Positions 1-5,874 of a DNA stretch of 8,019 nucleotides are shown piece by piece; within the stretch, counting starts at the first letter, position 1, and every line of letters begins with the position of its first letter. This stretch comes from an uncultured Bryobacterales bacterium. GTDB lineage: Bacteria; Acidobacteriota; Terriglobia; Bryobacterales; UBA6623. The stretch is taken from the NCBI GenBank assembly GCA_946887065.1, contig CAMPKL010000137.1, forward strand, positions 1-8,019, read 5' to 3'. The position numbers were made by a program, and so were the translations under genes. Below the pieces are notes generated by a model. That model was not told the DNA's origin, ran no database searches, and saw only the letters and a program-made list of their open reading frames with translations.

Positions 1-104
1 GTGCGCGTCCGAGCCGCGACTGTCAAGGAGCGGTTTTCTACGCTAATCCCCAGCCCAAGGTCCATCTCACGGCCAAACCTCGAAGAGACGGCCTCTAAGA
101 ATCG

Positions 105-126
105 TAAAATCAGTCAAAATGACTGA
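105..126 (+). promoter_or_regulatory. Possible -10 box and start-codon hairpin of arr
   Basis: TAAAAT at 105-110 resembles a sigma-70 -10 box and lies only 8 bases before the ATG at 119, so a transcript started from it would be leaderless or nearly so. No -35 box and no Shine-Dalgarno sequence is visible upstream. A perfect 6-base inverted repeat, TCAGTC (110-115) and GACTGA (121-126), flanks the loop AAAAT and places the start codon at the loop-stem border. The role of both elements is inference; a short AT-rich hexamer can arise by chance. Confidence 0.3.
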
Positions 127-544
127 CCCACTCCCGAAGGACGCTCCGGGGTCGCAGCCGCTCTACCATGGCACACGGGCTGACTTGAGGCCGGGAGACT
201 TAATCGGTCCCGGCTATAACTCCAACTACGGCAAGGGGAAGAAGGCGAGCTACGTCTACCTGTCCGCAACGCTGGATGCTGCTGTCTGGGGGGCGGAGTT
301 GGCGCTGGGCGAAGGTCCTGGCAGAATCTACATCGTCGAACCGAGCGGCCCGATCATGGATGACCCCAATCTGACGGACAAGCGATTCCCCGGCAATCCC
401 ACGAAATCGTACCGCTCCCGCGAGCCGCTACGGGTCATGGGCGAGGTCACGAATTGGAACGGGCACTCGCCGGAAGCGCTTCAGGCCATGAAGGACCACC
501 TCGAAGAGCTCAGGCGATCGGGTATCGAGGCGATCGACGATTGA
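119..544 (+). CDS. arr: Rifampin ADP-ribosyltransferase (Arr)
   Basis: This 141-residue protein matches the Arr family along its whole length. Arr enzymes transfer ADP-ribose from NAD+ to a hydroxyl of the ansa bridge of rifamycins, which blocks binding to RNA polymerase; they act in the cytoplasm. Visible family signatures are YHGTRADLRPGD (16-27), YVYLSATLDAAVWGAELA (45-62), IYIVEPSGP (70-78) and DDPNLTDKRFPGNPTKSYRS (81-100). The catalytic triad of Mycobacterium smegmatis Arr (His19, Tyr49, Asp84) corresponds to His17, Tyr47 and Asp82 here, a constant offset of two. The length is normal and the frame is intact, so an active enzyme is expected. The ATG at 119 is the only sensible start but has no Shine-Dalgarno sequence. 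The gene stands alone, convergent with the desaturase gene, with no integrase, attC site or transposase nearby. Whether resistance is its natural job in this organism is unknown. Confidence 0.93.
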   Translation: MTDPLPKDAPGSQPLYHGTRADLRPGDLIGPGYNSNYGKGKKASYVYLSATLDAAVWGAELALGEGPGRIYIVEPSGPIMDDPNLTDKRFPGNPTKSYRSREPLRVMGEVTNWNGHSPEALQAMKDHLEELRRSGIEAIDD

Positions 545-562
545 CGCGGCGGAAAGGCCGCG
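545..562. terminator. GC-rich hairpin between convergent arr and desaturase genes
   Basis: CGCGGC (545-550) and GCCGCG (557-562) form a perfect 6-base stem around the loop GGAAAG, starting at the base after the arr stop codon and ending 14 bases before the desaturase stop. There is no U-tract on either side, so this is not a classical rho-independent terminator. Its position between two convergent stops suggests a shared transcription end or a 3'-end stabilising stem. Confidence 0.4.
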
Positions 563-576
563 AGGCGCAACCGGAA

Positions 577-1407
577 CTATGCCTCGTCCGGTCTGAGAAT
601 CTGCTCTTCCCGCCGGATCCATTCGAAGGGAATCCCTGGCCGGCGGTAACAGTCCTCCGGTATGGAGGATGCAATCTTCGCGTGCAGGGCGGGCAGTTTG
701 GACCAATGGAGTCCCGGCGCGGTGTGATGGGCGGTGTGATAGCCGAGGTTGCCGGTCATCAGGTTATAGCCCCGGTGGAGAATGTTGTACGAAGCTTCCC
801 CATGTTCAGCGGCGTCTAGTCCCGCGTGGTGAAAGTAGCTCGCCCAGGCCGTCAACAATAGCGACGTCAGCATCGGCCCCACAAAGACGAACATCGCGTT
901 GTAAGGCGATAGCCACAACGCCGCCCCAACGCAGGCAAGGGTCACCAAGAACATGGTCACGAACACGCGCAGCGCCCGGCGGTGACCGCTGAGGCCGTTA
1001 CGCAACGCTATCGGGTAAGACAACGCAGCCGTCCTAAAGGCGAAGCCGAGCGACGTCATGGGTTTGCCGCTGGGCAGCAGCCACGTGGCTTCGTCCTCGG
1101 CCCCTCCATCGAGGTAATTGCGATGATGGCCGACCACGTGATGCAGATACCAGGTGTGCGAGGTCACGCCGGTCTGCAGGCCTAGGATCAACTCAAGCGG
1201 GCGGTTCAGCGCCCAATGCCGGAACATGGGTAAGTGTTGATGGTGATGATTCCAAGCACAGATCCAGCCCTTCGGTATGAGCATGGCGGCGAACCAGGAT
1301 GGCGCAACCCACCAGGCGTCAGCCATCGCGTAGACGGCGACATCCAAAGAAAAAACGAATAGGATCAGCGACACGGGCACAAGGTCTTCAGAGTATCTAA
1401 GCAGCAT
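577..1407 (-). CDS. Membrane fatty acid desaturase family protein
   Basis: This 276-residue protein carries the three histidine clusters of the membrane-bound, di-iron fatty acid desaturase/hydroxylase superfamily: HHHQH at 54-58, HHVVGHH at 89-95 and HTAHH at 224-228, plus an extra HH at 193-194. Hydrophobic stretches at about 9-28, 32-50, 148-168 and 171-191 fit the usual four membrane segments with the histidines on the cytoplasmic face. Such enzymes use O2 and an electron donor to introduce double bonds or hydroxyl groups into acyl chains, often to adjust membrane fluidity. The exact substrate and bond position cannot be read from the sequence; a carotenoid or other lipid-modifying relative is possible. 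The N-terminal part before the first histidine box is short but contains one membrane segment, so the gene appears complete. The ATG at 1407 has no Shine-Dalgarno sequence. No electron-transfer partner gene lies next to it. Confidence 0.85.
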   Translation of the reverse strand: MLLRYSEDLVPVSLILFVFSLDVAVYAMADAWWVAPSWFAAMLIPKGWICAWNHHHQHLPMFRHWALNRPLELILGLQTGVTSHTWYLHHVVGHHRNYLDGGAEDEATWLLPSGKPMTSLGFAFRTAALSYPIALRNGLSGHRRALRVFVTMFLVTLACVGAALWLSPYNAMFVFVGPMLTSLLLTAWASYFHHAGLDAAEHGEASYNILHRGYNLMTGNLGYHTAHHTAPGLHWSKLPALHAKIASSIPEDCYRRPGIPFEWIRREEQILRPDEA

Positions 1408-1602
1408 GGATATTTACGTTCGTAGCCAAAACCGACGGCACGACCGGCGCTCCGGCCGCACCGGGAGCGCGCCTGCCAGGGGATTGAGTCTCCAGGCGAG
1501 TAGCGATCTTTACCGTTGTGGGGAATCCGGGGTAGCTCCCAAACCATGATCGGCTTTCTCGGGTCAACCTCGCAATTGGGCCTATAACTTACCCGCTTGC
1601 AC

Positions 1603-1645
1603 CCCGCTGCTAAGCTGAAAGCGGAACGGCTCGCTCTGCAGCGGG
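1603..1645. repeat. 8-base inverted repeat
   Basis: CCCGCTGC at 1603-1610 is the exact reverse complement of GCAGCGGG at 1638-1645, with 27 bases between them. It could form a stem in RNA or be a binding site; no U-tract follows and no gene ends next to it. An 8-base match in a GC-rich spacer may be chance. Confidence 0.35.
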
Positions 1646-1668
1646 TTGTTCGGCTTTTAGATCGTCGT

Positions 1669-1746
1669 GAATGTCCGCTTTCTTGGCCCAAATCGAGCGA
1701 TGCCGAACTTTCTCAACAACTTAGGCCAAATAGACGGCGGACATTC
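1669..1746. repeat. Imperfect long inverted repeat with GAATGTCCGC ends
   Basis: GAATGTCCGC at 1669-1678 is the exact reverse complement of GCGGACATTC at 1737-1746. The similarity continues inward: TTGGCC at 1683-1688 faces GGCCAA at 1724-1729, so about 20 bases on each arm can pair with a few mismatches and gaps, around a loop of about 34 bases. The right arm runs directly into the decamer array, which repeats the arm sequence GCGGACATTC once more at 1747-1756. It looks like a small palindromic intergenic repeat. Whether other copies exist in the genome cannot be told from one window. Confidence 0.6.
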
Positions 1747-1790
1747 GCGGACATTCAAGGACATTAATGGACACGGGCGGACATCCGCGG
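1741..1790 (+). repeat. Tandem array of a 10-base repeat, five units
   Basis: Five consecutive decamers keep exact 10-base spacing: ACATTCGCGG, ACATTCAAGG, ACATTAATGG, ACACGGGCGG and ACATCCGCGG. The consensus is ACATTCnCGG, and ACA plus the final GG are kept in all units. A related GCGGACA occurs at 1819-1825, outside the phase. A period of about one helical turn places every unit on the same face of the DNA, which is compatible with cooperative protein binding. The array is 53 bases downstream of the rel/spoT stop. Its function is unknown. Confidence 0.7.
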
Positions 1791-1842
1791 CCTTCTGCCG
1801 GAAATCCCCGGCGGCGGAGCGGACACATGCGGAGGCAATCGG

Positions 1843-4041
1843 CTACAGACGTGCGCTGCGGCTCACTTCGCGCACGTAGGGCAAGCTGCGGATGCGTCCC
1901 ATGATGCGTTCCAGCTGCGTCATGTCGGCCAGTTCGAGCGTGATATTAATCCAGGCCGGGCGATCGAGGCCGGACCCGCTGCGCGACTCCACGCGCGTGA
2001 TGTTGACCTGTTCGCCCGACAGAATGCCGGTGATGTCATTGAGGATATTGGGCCGATCGTCGACGTAGATCGACAGCTTGGTGAGAAAAGTTTCCGTGTT
2101 CGCCGAAGACCAGGCCACGTCGATTCGGCGCTCGGCCTCATACAACAAGTTGTGGACGTTGGGGCAGCCCTTGGAGTGCACGGCCACGCCTTTGCCGCGG
2201 GTCACGTAACCGACGATCGGTTCGCCCGGGATCGGATTGCAGCATCGCGCCCGATAGACCATGATGTCGTCGACGCCCTTGACGACCAACACGCCGCCGT
2301 CGTGGTTCGCATCGTGTGCCGGCGGACGCTCTTCGACGACTTCGGGGGCCTTCTCCGGCGCCGGAGCCAGCTTTTCGACGACGTTCCGGGCCGAATAACG
2401 GCCGTAACCGACCGCAGCGTACAAGTCTTCCAACCGGGCGATGCCGTAGTCTTGCGCGATGGCACGCAGTTCGTCGGAGCGCAGCAGTTTCGCCGAAATC
2501 TTGAGCCGGCGCACTTCGCGCTCGAGCAGTTTTTCGCCCAATTCTTCGGCGCGCTCGCGGCGATTGGCATTGAGCCACTGCTTGATCTTGTGGCGGGCTC
2601 GCGAGGTTTTAGCGAACGACAGCCAGTCAGCATTGGGTTTGCGGCCCTTCTGGGTGACGATCTCGACCATCTCGCCGTTGCCTAGACGATACTTGAGCGG
2701 AACGATGCGTCCGTCGACTTTCGCACCGACGCAGCTATGCCCGACTTCGGTGTGAATGGAATAGGCGAAGTCGATCGGAGTCGCTTCACGCGGCAGGACA
2801 ACGAGTTTCCCTTGCGGCGTGAAGACGTAGACTTCTTCGGGGTAGAGATCGATCTTGAGGGTCGAAAGGAAGTCGCCGGGATCTTTGAGATCGCGCTGCC
2901 ATTCGACGAGTTGACGCAGCCAACTGATGCGCCGGTCGTCGGTGTCAGGGCCGGCCTTGCCTTCTTTGTACTTCCAGTGGGAGCAGATTCCCTCTTCCGC
3001 CATCTGGTGCATCTCTTGGGTGCGGATCTGCACTTCAAAGCGTTGGCCGGCGGCAGTGATCACCGAGGTGTGCAGCGACTGGTAAAGGTTCGGCCGCGGC
3101 ATGGCCACAAAGTCTTTGATGCGGTCGGGAATCGGTCTCCAGGCATCGTGAATGATTCCCAGCGCGCCGTAGCAGTTTTGTTTGGAGTCGGTGATGACGC
3201 GCAGCGCGAGCAGATCGTAGACCTGATCGAGACGAATCTTCTGAGCTTGCAGTTTGCGATAAATGGAATACGGCCGCTTGATGCGGCCCTCGATTTCCGC
3301 CGGGATATCCGCGGCCTTGAGGCGATTCTGGATGTCCCGCTTGATTTGGGCCAGGAAGCTTTCGCTGGATTCGCGGCGTGATTCGATGTAGTGGGTGATC
3401 TCCTGATAGGCCTTCGGATCCAAGTAGGAGAGGGCCAAATCTTCGAGCTCGCTACGCATCTTGCCCATGCCCAGGCGAAGCGCAATGGGCGCGTAGATTT
3501 CGAGCGTGACGGAGGCGATATCGCGCTGCCGTTCGGGAGACAGAGGGCCCAACGTGCGCATGTTGTGCAGTCTGTCGGCCAACTTGACGAGGATGACCCG
3601 GGTATCCTCGACCATCGCCAGCAGCATCTTGCGGAAGGTCTCCGCCTGGCGGTCCTCGGCGGTCGAAAAAGCGAGGCGGCCGAGTTTCGTCACGCCGTCC
3701 ACGCAGCGCGCCACTTCGGGGCCGAAGTGCTGCCTGATCTCGTCGATGGTGGTCGGCGTGTCTTCGATCGTGTCGTGCAACAGAGCGACGACGAGGGAGG
3801 TCATGTCGAGTTGCAGCGAGGCCAGAATATGGGCCACTTCGAGCGGGTGCGCTAGATAGGGCTCGCCCGACTTGCGAATCTGCGGGCCATGGCGGTCGGC
3901 CGCAAAATTGAAAGCTTGGTCGAGGATCGCGGTGTCTTCACCGGGCCGTTGTGCGCGAAGGACGGCCTTGAGCTCGTCAAAACGAGCTAAAAGTCCCGGC
4001 GGCAGCGATGCCGCCTCGGTATGCGCGTGGTGCGTTGCCAT
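1843..4041 (-). CDS. Bifunctional (p)ppGpp synthetase/hydrolase (RelA/SpoT family)
   Basis: The 732-residue protein makes and degrades the alarmone (p)ppGpp, governing the stringent response in the cytoplasm. Domain order is HD hydrolase (about 45-200), synthetase (about 240-345), TGS (about 398-460), helical region, conserved-cysteine domain (about 590-630) and C-terminal ACT (about 654-730). Hydrolase residues of streptococcal Rel (R44, H53, H77, D78, E81, D82, D144, N148) are all present as R56, H65, H89, D90, E93, D94, D156 and N160. Synthetase residues correspond to R253, D276, Y320 and E336. The RIKD motif at 307-310 is the RxKD type of bifunctional enzymes. CC at 600-601 and C626 are kept. 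Both activities are therefore expected. The frame stays open up to an ATG at 4101, but the 20 extra codons would run through a rho-independent terminator and are not family sequence, so I prefer the ATG at 4041, which lacks a good Shine-Dalgarno sequence. Commonly annotated rel, spoT or relA. Confidence 0.95.
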   Translation of the reverse strand: MATHHAHTEAASLPPGLLARFDELKAVLRAQRPGEDTAILDQAFNFAADRHGPQIRKSGEPYLAHPLEVAHILASLQLDMTSLVVALLHDTIEDTPTTIDEIRQHFGPEVARCVDGVTKLGRLAFSTAEDRQAETFRKMLLAMVEDTRVILVKLADRLHNMRTLGPLSPERQRDIASVTLEIYAPIALRLGMGKMRSELEDLALSYLDPKAYQEITHYIESRRESSESFLAQIKRDIQNRLKAADIPAEIEGRIKRPYSIYRKLQAQKIRLDQVYDLLALRVITDSKQNCYGALGIIHDAWRPIPDRIKDFVAMPRPNLYQSLHTSVITAAGQRFEVQIRTQEMHQMAEEGICSHWKYKEGKAGPDTDDRRISWLRQLVEWQRDLKDPGDFLSTLKIDLYPEEVYVFTPQGKLVVLPREATPIDFAYSIHTEVGHSCVGAKVDGRIVPLKYRLGNGEMVEIVTQKGRKPNADWLSFAKTSRARHKIKQWLNANRRERAEELGEKLLEREVRRLKISAKLLRSDELRAIAQDYGIARLEDLYAAVGYGRYSARNVVEKLAPAPEKAPEVVEERPPAHDANHDGGVLVVKGVDDIMVYRARCCNPIPGEPIVGYVTRGKGVAVHSKGCPNVHNLLYEAERRIDVAWSSANTETFLTKLSIYVDDRPNILNDITGILSGEQVNITRVESRSGSGLDRPAWINITLELADMTQLERIMGRIRSLPYVREVSRSARL

Positions 4042-4051
4042 CAACCCCGGA

Positions 4052-4099
4052 CAAAAAAGAAAAGAGCCCTGGGCCGCTCCGTTCGAGGGCTCAGGGCTC
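4052..4099 (-). terminator. Rho-independent terminator of the lipoprotein gene
   Basis: On the minus strand GAGCCCTG (4099-4092) pairs with CAGGGCTC (4071-4064), and after one mismatch three more pairs (AGCC against GGCC) can form. The stem is followed by TTTTCTTTTTTG at 4063-4052. It lies about 40 bases after the stop at 4141 and 11 bases before the preferred rel/spoT start at 4041, so it ends transcription of the upstream gene and implies a separate promoter for rel/spoT. Confidence 0.82.
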
Positions 4100-4105
4100 A
4101 TTATA
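4100..4105 (-). promoter_or_regulatory. Possible -10 box for rel/spoT
   Basis: The minus strand carries a perfect TATAAT at 4105-4100, just before the terminator stem. No TTGACA-like -35 box is present at the normal distance and there is no TGn extension. A start site about 7 bases downstream would fall inside the first arm of the terminator. Weak on its own, but a promoter is needed in this stretch. Confidence 0.3.
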
Positions 4106-4140
4106 TCGGGCTATACCGGTGGGACGGGCTAAGGCGCAGT

Positions 4141-4773
4141 CTAGAAGCGGTGTACGAGTTTGCCGCCGACGCTCCAGCCCTCTTCTCCCAGTTCGTACAG
4201 ATTGCCTTTATAGCTCACGGTTGTACCCACGTAGGCGGCCGTCAGTTTGTAGGCGACCTGACCGCCATAGCGAGCATCCTGGTCGACTTCCATGACGATT
4301 CCCTGGTTCCTGTCGCCGTCGATCTTGATTCGGGTGCGGTTGTCATCGAAGGCGACAATCTCGTAGAAATTGTTGACGAAGCCTTCCCCGGGCTCGTCAA
4401 TGGCGAAGATATTGAACGGCAAGTCGTATTCGCCGCCGCACACGACGTATCCGACGCGTTCGTAACCGGCGGGCGCGGCAACCATTCTACTGTCGTCGAA
4501 GACCAGACTGTCACCGCAAAATTCCGGTTTGTCAGCGCCGTCGGCCAAGGCAACCACGTCTGCGTTCTCAGTGATGGCGGGTGACTCGGGCGGCGGCCAA
4601 ATGCCCGGCATGGACACTACTTCGGCGTCCTCAGCAGGAGGAGTAGCCTCCGCTGTTTCGGGCGGAGTCGTCGAGCAGGCGACTCCGACTGCGAGGACCG
4701 CGACGGCTAGCGAACGGCTGATCATTTCATACCGGGATTTAGGCGTCCGGCGCCTTATCAAAAAAGTGGCCAT
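4141..4773 (-). CDS. Putative lipoprotein of unknown function
   Basis: I do not recognise this protein. Three in-frame ATGs are possible: 4800 (219 residues), 4773 (210) and 4725 (194). The 4773 start is preceded by AAGGAGG but with a long 13-base gap; the 4800 start has AGGAG 12 bases upstream; the 4725 start has no Shine-Dalgarno sequence but gives the most classical signal peptide. In every version the hydrophobic segment LAVAVLAVGVAC ends in a cysteine that fits the broad lipoprotein pattern, followed by a Pro/Glu/Ala-rich linker (TTPPETAEATPPAEDAE). This suggests export and lipid anchoring. The mature part is acidic, with two cysteines (in EFCGDS and VVCGGEY) that could form a disulfide bond, and a C-terminal half rich in alternating beta-like segments ending GKLVHRF. 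It is probably transcribed alone, as terminators lie on both sides. Existence of the gene is well supported; its role is open. Confidence 0.75.
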   Translation of the reverse strand: MATFLIRRRTPKSRYEMISRSLAVAVLAVGVACSTTPPETAEATPPAEDAEVVSMPGIWPPPESPAITENADVVALADGADKPEFCGDSLVFDDSRMVAAPAGYERVGYVVCGGEYDLPFNIFAIDEPGEGFVNNFYEIVAFDDNRTRIKIDGDRNQGIVMEVDQDARYGGQVAYKLTAAYVGTTVSYKGNLYELGEEGWSVGGKLVHRF

Positions 4774-4856
4774 TGGTGTTTCCGGGCCTCCTTGTGCCAT
4801 GAAAACTCACTGCTCCTAACCCGGAATCGAATCGGGGGTTTTTACAGGGCAAAGAC

Positions 4857-4886
4857 AGCATAGCTAAGGCAGCGGCCAAGTGGCAA
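4857..4886 (-). promoter_or_regulatory. Candidate sigma-70-like promoter of the lipoprotein gene
   Basis: The minus strand has TTGCCA (4886-4881, five of six matches to TTGACA) and TATGCT (4862-4857, four of six matches to TATAAT), separated by 18 bases. The pair lies between the terminator of the TPR gene and the lipoprotein gene, where a promoter is expected. A short imperfect hairpin, AACCC (4818-4822) with GGGTT (4836-4840), would be in the leader. Confidence 0.35.
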
Positions 4887-4917
4887 CTCCTCGCCGGCGA
4901 CCGCAAGGCCTTGCAAG

Positions 4918-4958
4918 GAAAGGAAAAGCCCTGGGTCCTCCTCGGAGGGTCCAGGGCT
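4918..4958 (-). terminator. Rho-independent terminator of the tonB/exb/TPR operon
   Basis: Two 15-base arms, 4958-4944 and 4941-4927, pair on the minus strand with only two internal mismatches: AGCCCTGG with CCAGGGCT at the base and CCTCC with GGAGG at the top, around a very short loop. The stem is followed by TTTCCTTTCC. It begins about 24 bases after the TPR gene stop. The base of the stem has the same sequence, AGCCCTG/CAGGGCT, as the terminator at 4064-4099. Confidence 0.82.
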
Positions 4959-4981
4959 CCTTGTTGTTTCGGGCGGAAGCT

Positions 4982-5815
4982 TTACTCCGCCTTGAACTGC
5001 TCGGTGGTCGATTCCTCAGCGAGGCGGCGCTTGGTCGACAGCGCCTTGTCGACCCACTCGTTTGCCTTGGCGATATGCTCGTCGTACTCTGCTTGAGTCT
5101 CGGCAAAGTCAGCGCGCTCACGCTCCAACAGGTTGAGATAGATCATGGCGTCGGCGTAGTCCGGATTGACTTCCAGGGCCTTATTCAAGGCTTCTAGGCC
5201 GGATTCGATCGCCGGGACCGTTTGCTGGGCCAACTCCTGACGCTGCTGGGCGTTCTTCAGGGGACCTGGGTCGTTAGGCTGCATTTCCATTTCGGCCCGC
5301 GCATCCATTCGCGGCTGGTACGACTCGGTCCACTTGATGACTCCGATCGTGTAGTAGGAGTCTGCAGCGGAGGGATCGACGGGCTCCGTCGCCATGGCTA
5401 AATCGATCCGCTTGCGGTGCCACTCCTCGGCCTTTTCGAACTCCTGCATGTTGAAGTAGAGTGATGCCAAACTCGAGACGGCGAGCATGTTGTTCGGATC
5501 GGCGGCCAAGACTTCCTGGAAGCCGTCGATCGCCTGCTGCGCCATCTTCATGTTTTCCGGATCATCCGAACCAGGAAAGAACTGGTTCATATAAGCGTAG
5601 GACCGGTAAGCTTTGGCGTCAGTCAGGGTCGGGTCCAATTCAAGGGCGTTGGAGAACCTCGTCACCGCAGTCGGGTAATCGGCGGCAGTGAACGCCTGGA
5701 CGCCCTTGTTCAGCTCGTTGCGCGCCTTGAGGAAACTGATCTGCTTTTGGCAGCCAAGGGAGAAGACCGACAAAACGCCGACCGCTACTAACGCGTAGAC
5801 ATTGAGAACTTTCAT
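4982..5815 (-). CDS. TPR-repeat lipoprotein of the tonB/exb cluster
   Basis: The 277-residue protein begins with a hydrophobic signal (VYALVAVGVLSVFSLGC) whose Cys22 fits a lipoprotein cleavage site, so it is probably exported and lipid-anchored. The mature part is made of tetratricopeptide-like helix pairs: about 30-63 (LNKGVQAFTAADYPTAVTRF, ending ALELDP), 64-107 (ending VLAADPNN), 110-145 (LASLYFNMQEFEKAEEWHRK) and 202-235 (ALNKALEVNPDYADAMIYLN). Such repeats bind other proteins. The C-terminus is highly charged. The start ATG at 5815 has AAGGCGG seven bases upstream. It is the last gene of the unit, 59 bases after exbD, and is followed by a terminator. Homologues with this architecture sit in the same place in many Acidobacteriota, as far as I recall. 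A link to TonB-dependent transport or envelope assembly is inferred from context only; no catalytic motif is present. Confidence 0.85.
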   Translation of the reverse strand: MKVLNVYALVAVGVLSVFSLGCQKQISFLKARNELNKGVQAFTAADYPTAVTRFSNALELDPTLTDAKAYRSYAYMNQFFPGSDDPENMKMAQQAIDGFQEVLAADPNNMLAVSSLASLYFNMQEFEKAEEWHRKRIDLAMATEPVDPSAADSYYTIGVIKWTESYQPRMDARAEMEMQPNDPGPLKNAQQRQELAQQTVPAIESGLEALNKALEVNPDYADAMIYLNLLERERADFAETQAEYDEHIAKANEWVDKALSTKRRLAEESTTEQFKAE

Positions 5816-5841
5816 TTCGATACCGCCTTCCTAGTGCAGAC

Positions 5842-5874
5842 GGGCGCTCGCGGCCAACGGCCGCGTAGCCGCCC
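5842..5874 (-). repeat. Intercistronic hairpin between exbD and the TPR gene
   Basis: CGCGGCC (5849-5855) and GGCCGCG (5859-5865) form a perfect 7-base stem around AAC, and GGGCG (5842-5846) with CGCCC (5870-5874) extend it after an internal loop. It starts directly after the stop codon of exbD. No U-tract follows, so it is more likely a 3'-end stabiliser, pause or partial termination signal than a full terminator. Confidence 0.55.

Larger units (their letters stand above)
1408..1842. other. 435-base region without a convincing gene
   Basis: The region lies between the desaturase start and the rel/spoT stop. Open frames here (for example minus strand 1691-1365 and plus strand 1667-1879) have no recognisable family signature and cross the repeats or run into the flanking genes, so I do not call them. 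The identifiable content is an 8-base inverted repeat at 1603-1645, an imperfect long inverted repeat at 1669-1746 and a decamer tandem array at 1741-1790. A further 5-base stem, GCCGG (1797-1801) with CCGGC (1808-1812), lies downstream of the rel/spoT stop but has no U-tract. The desaturase promoter should lie at the left end of the region, but no clear -35/-10 pair was found. Confidence 0.6.

Noticed and set aside
1..123. Open plus-strand frame from the left edge, possible end of another gene; also TTGACA on the minus strand at 26-21
   Set aside because: About 41 codons without recognisable sequence that overlap the arr start; the TTGACA would need a -10 box beyond the window edge, so neither can be supported.
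545..576. attC-like site downstream of arr, as in integron cassettes
   Set aside because: The hairpin is a short GC stem without the conserved core sites of attC, and no second cassette or integrase is visible.
1365..1691. Minus-strand open frame of 108 codons upstream of the desaturase
   Set aside because: Arg/Ser/Cys-rich with no family signature, overlaps the desaturase start in another frame and runs through the inverted repeats.
1741..1790. CRISPR-like array
   Set aside because: The unit is only 10 bases with no spacers, far from repeat-spacer architecture, and no cas genes are present.
2138..3855. Several long open frames on both strands inside rel/spoT
   Set aside because: They are shadows produced by GC-rich codon bias; the rel/spoT frame has continuous domain homology across the same bases.
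4818..4846. T-arm-like sequence on the minus strand (TTCGATT in a CCCG/CGGG stem), possible tRNA or tRNA-derived attachment site; on the plus strand it resembles a terminator ending in TTTTT
   Set aside because: The closing pair of the arm is mismatched, no matching acceptor, anticodon or D arm is found upstream, and no plus-strand gene precedes it that would need a terminator.
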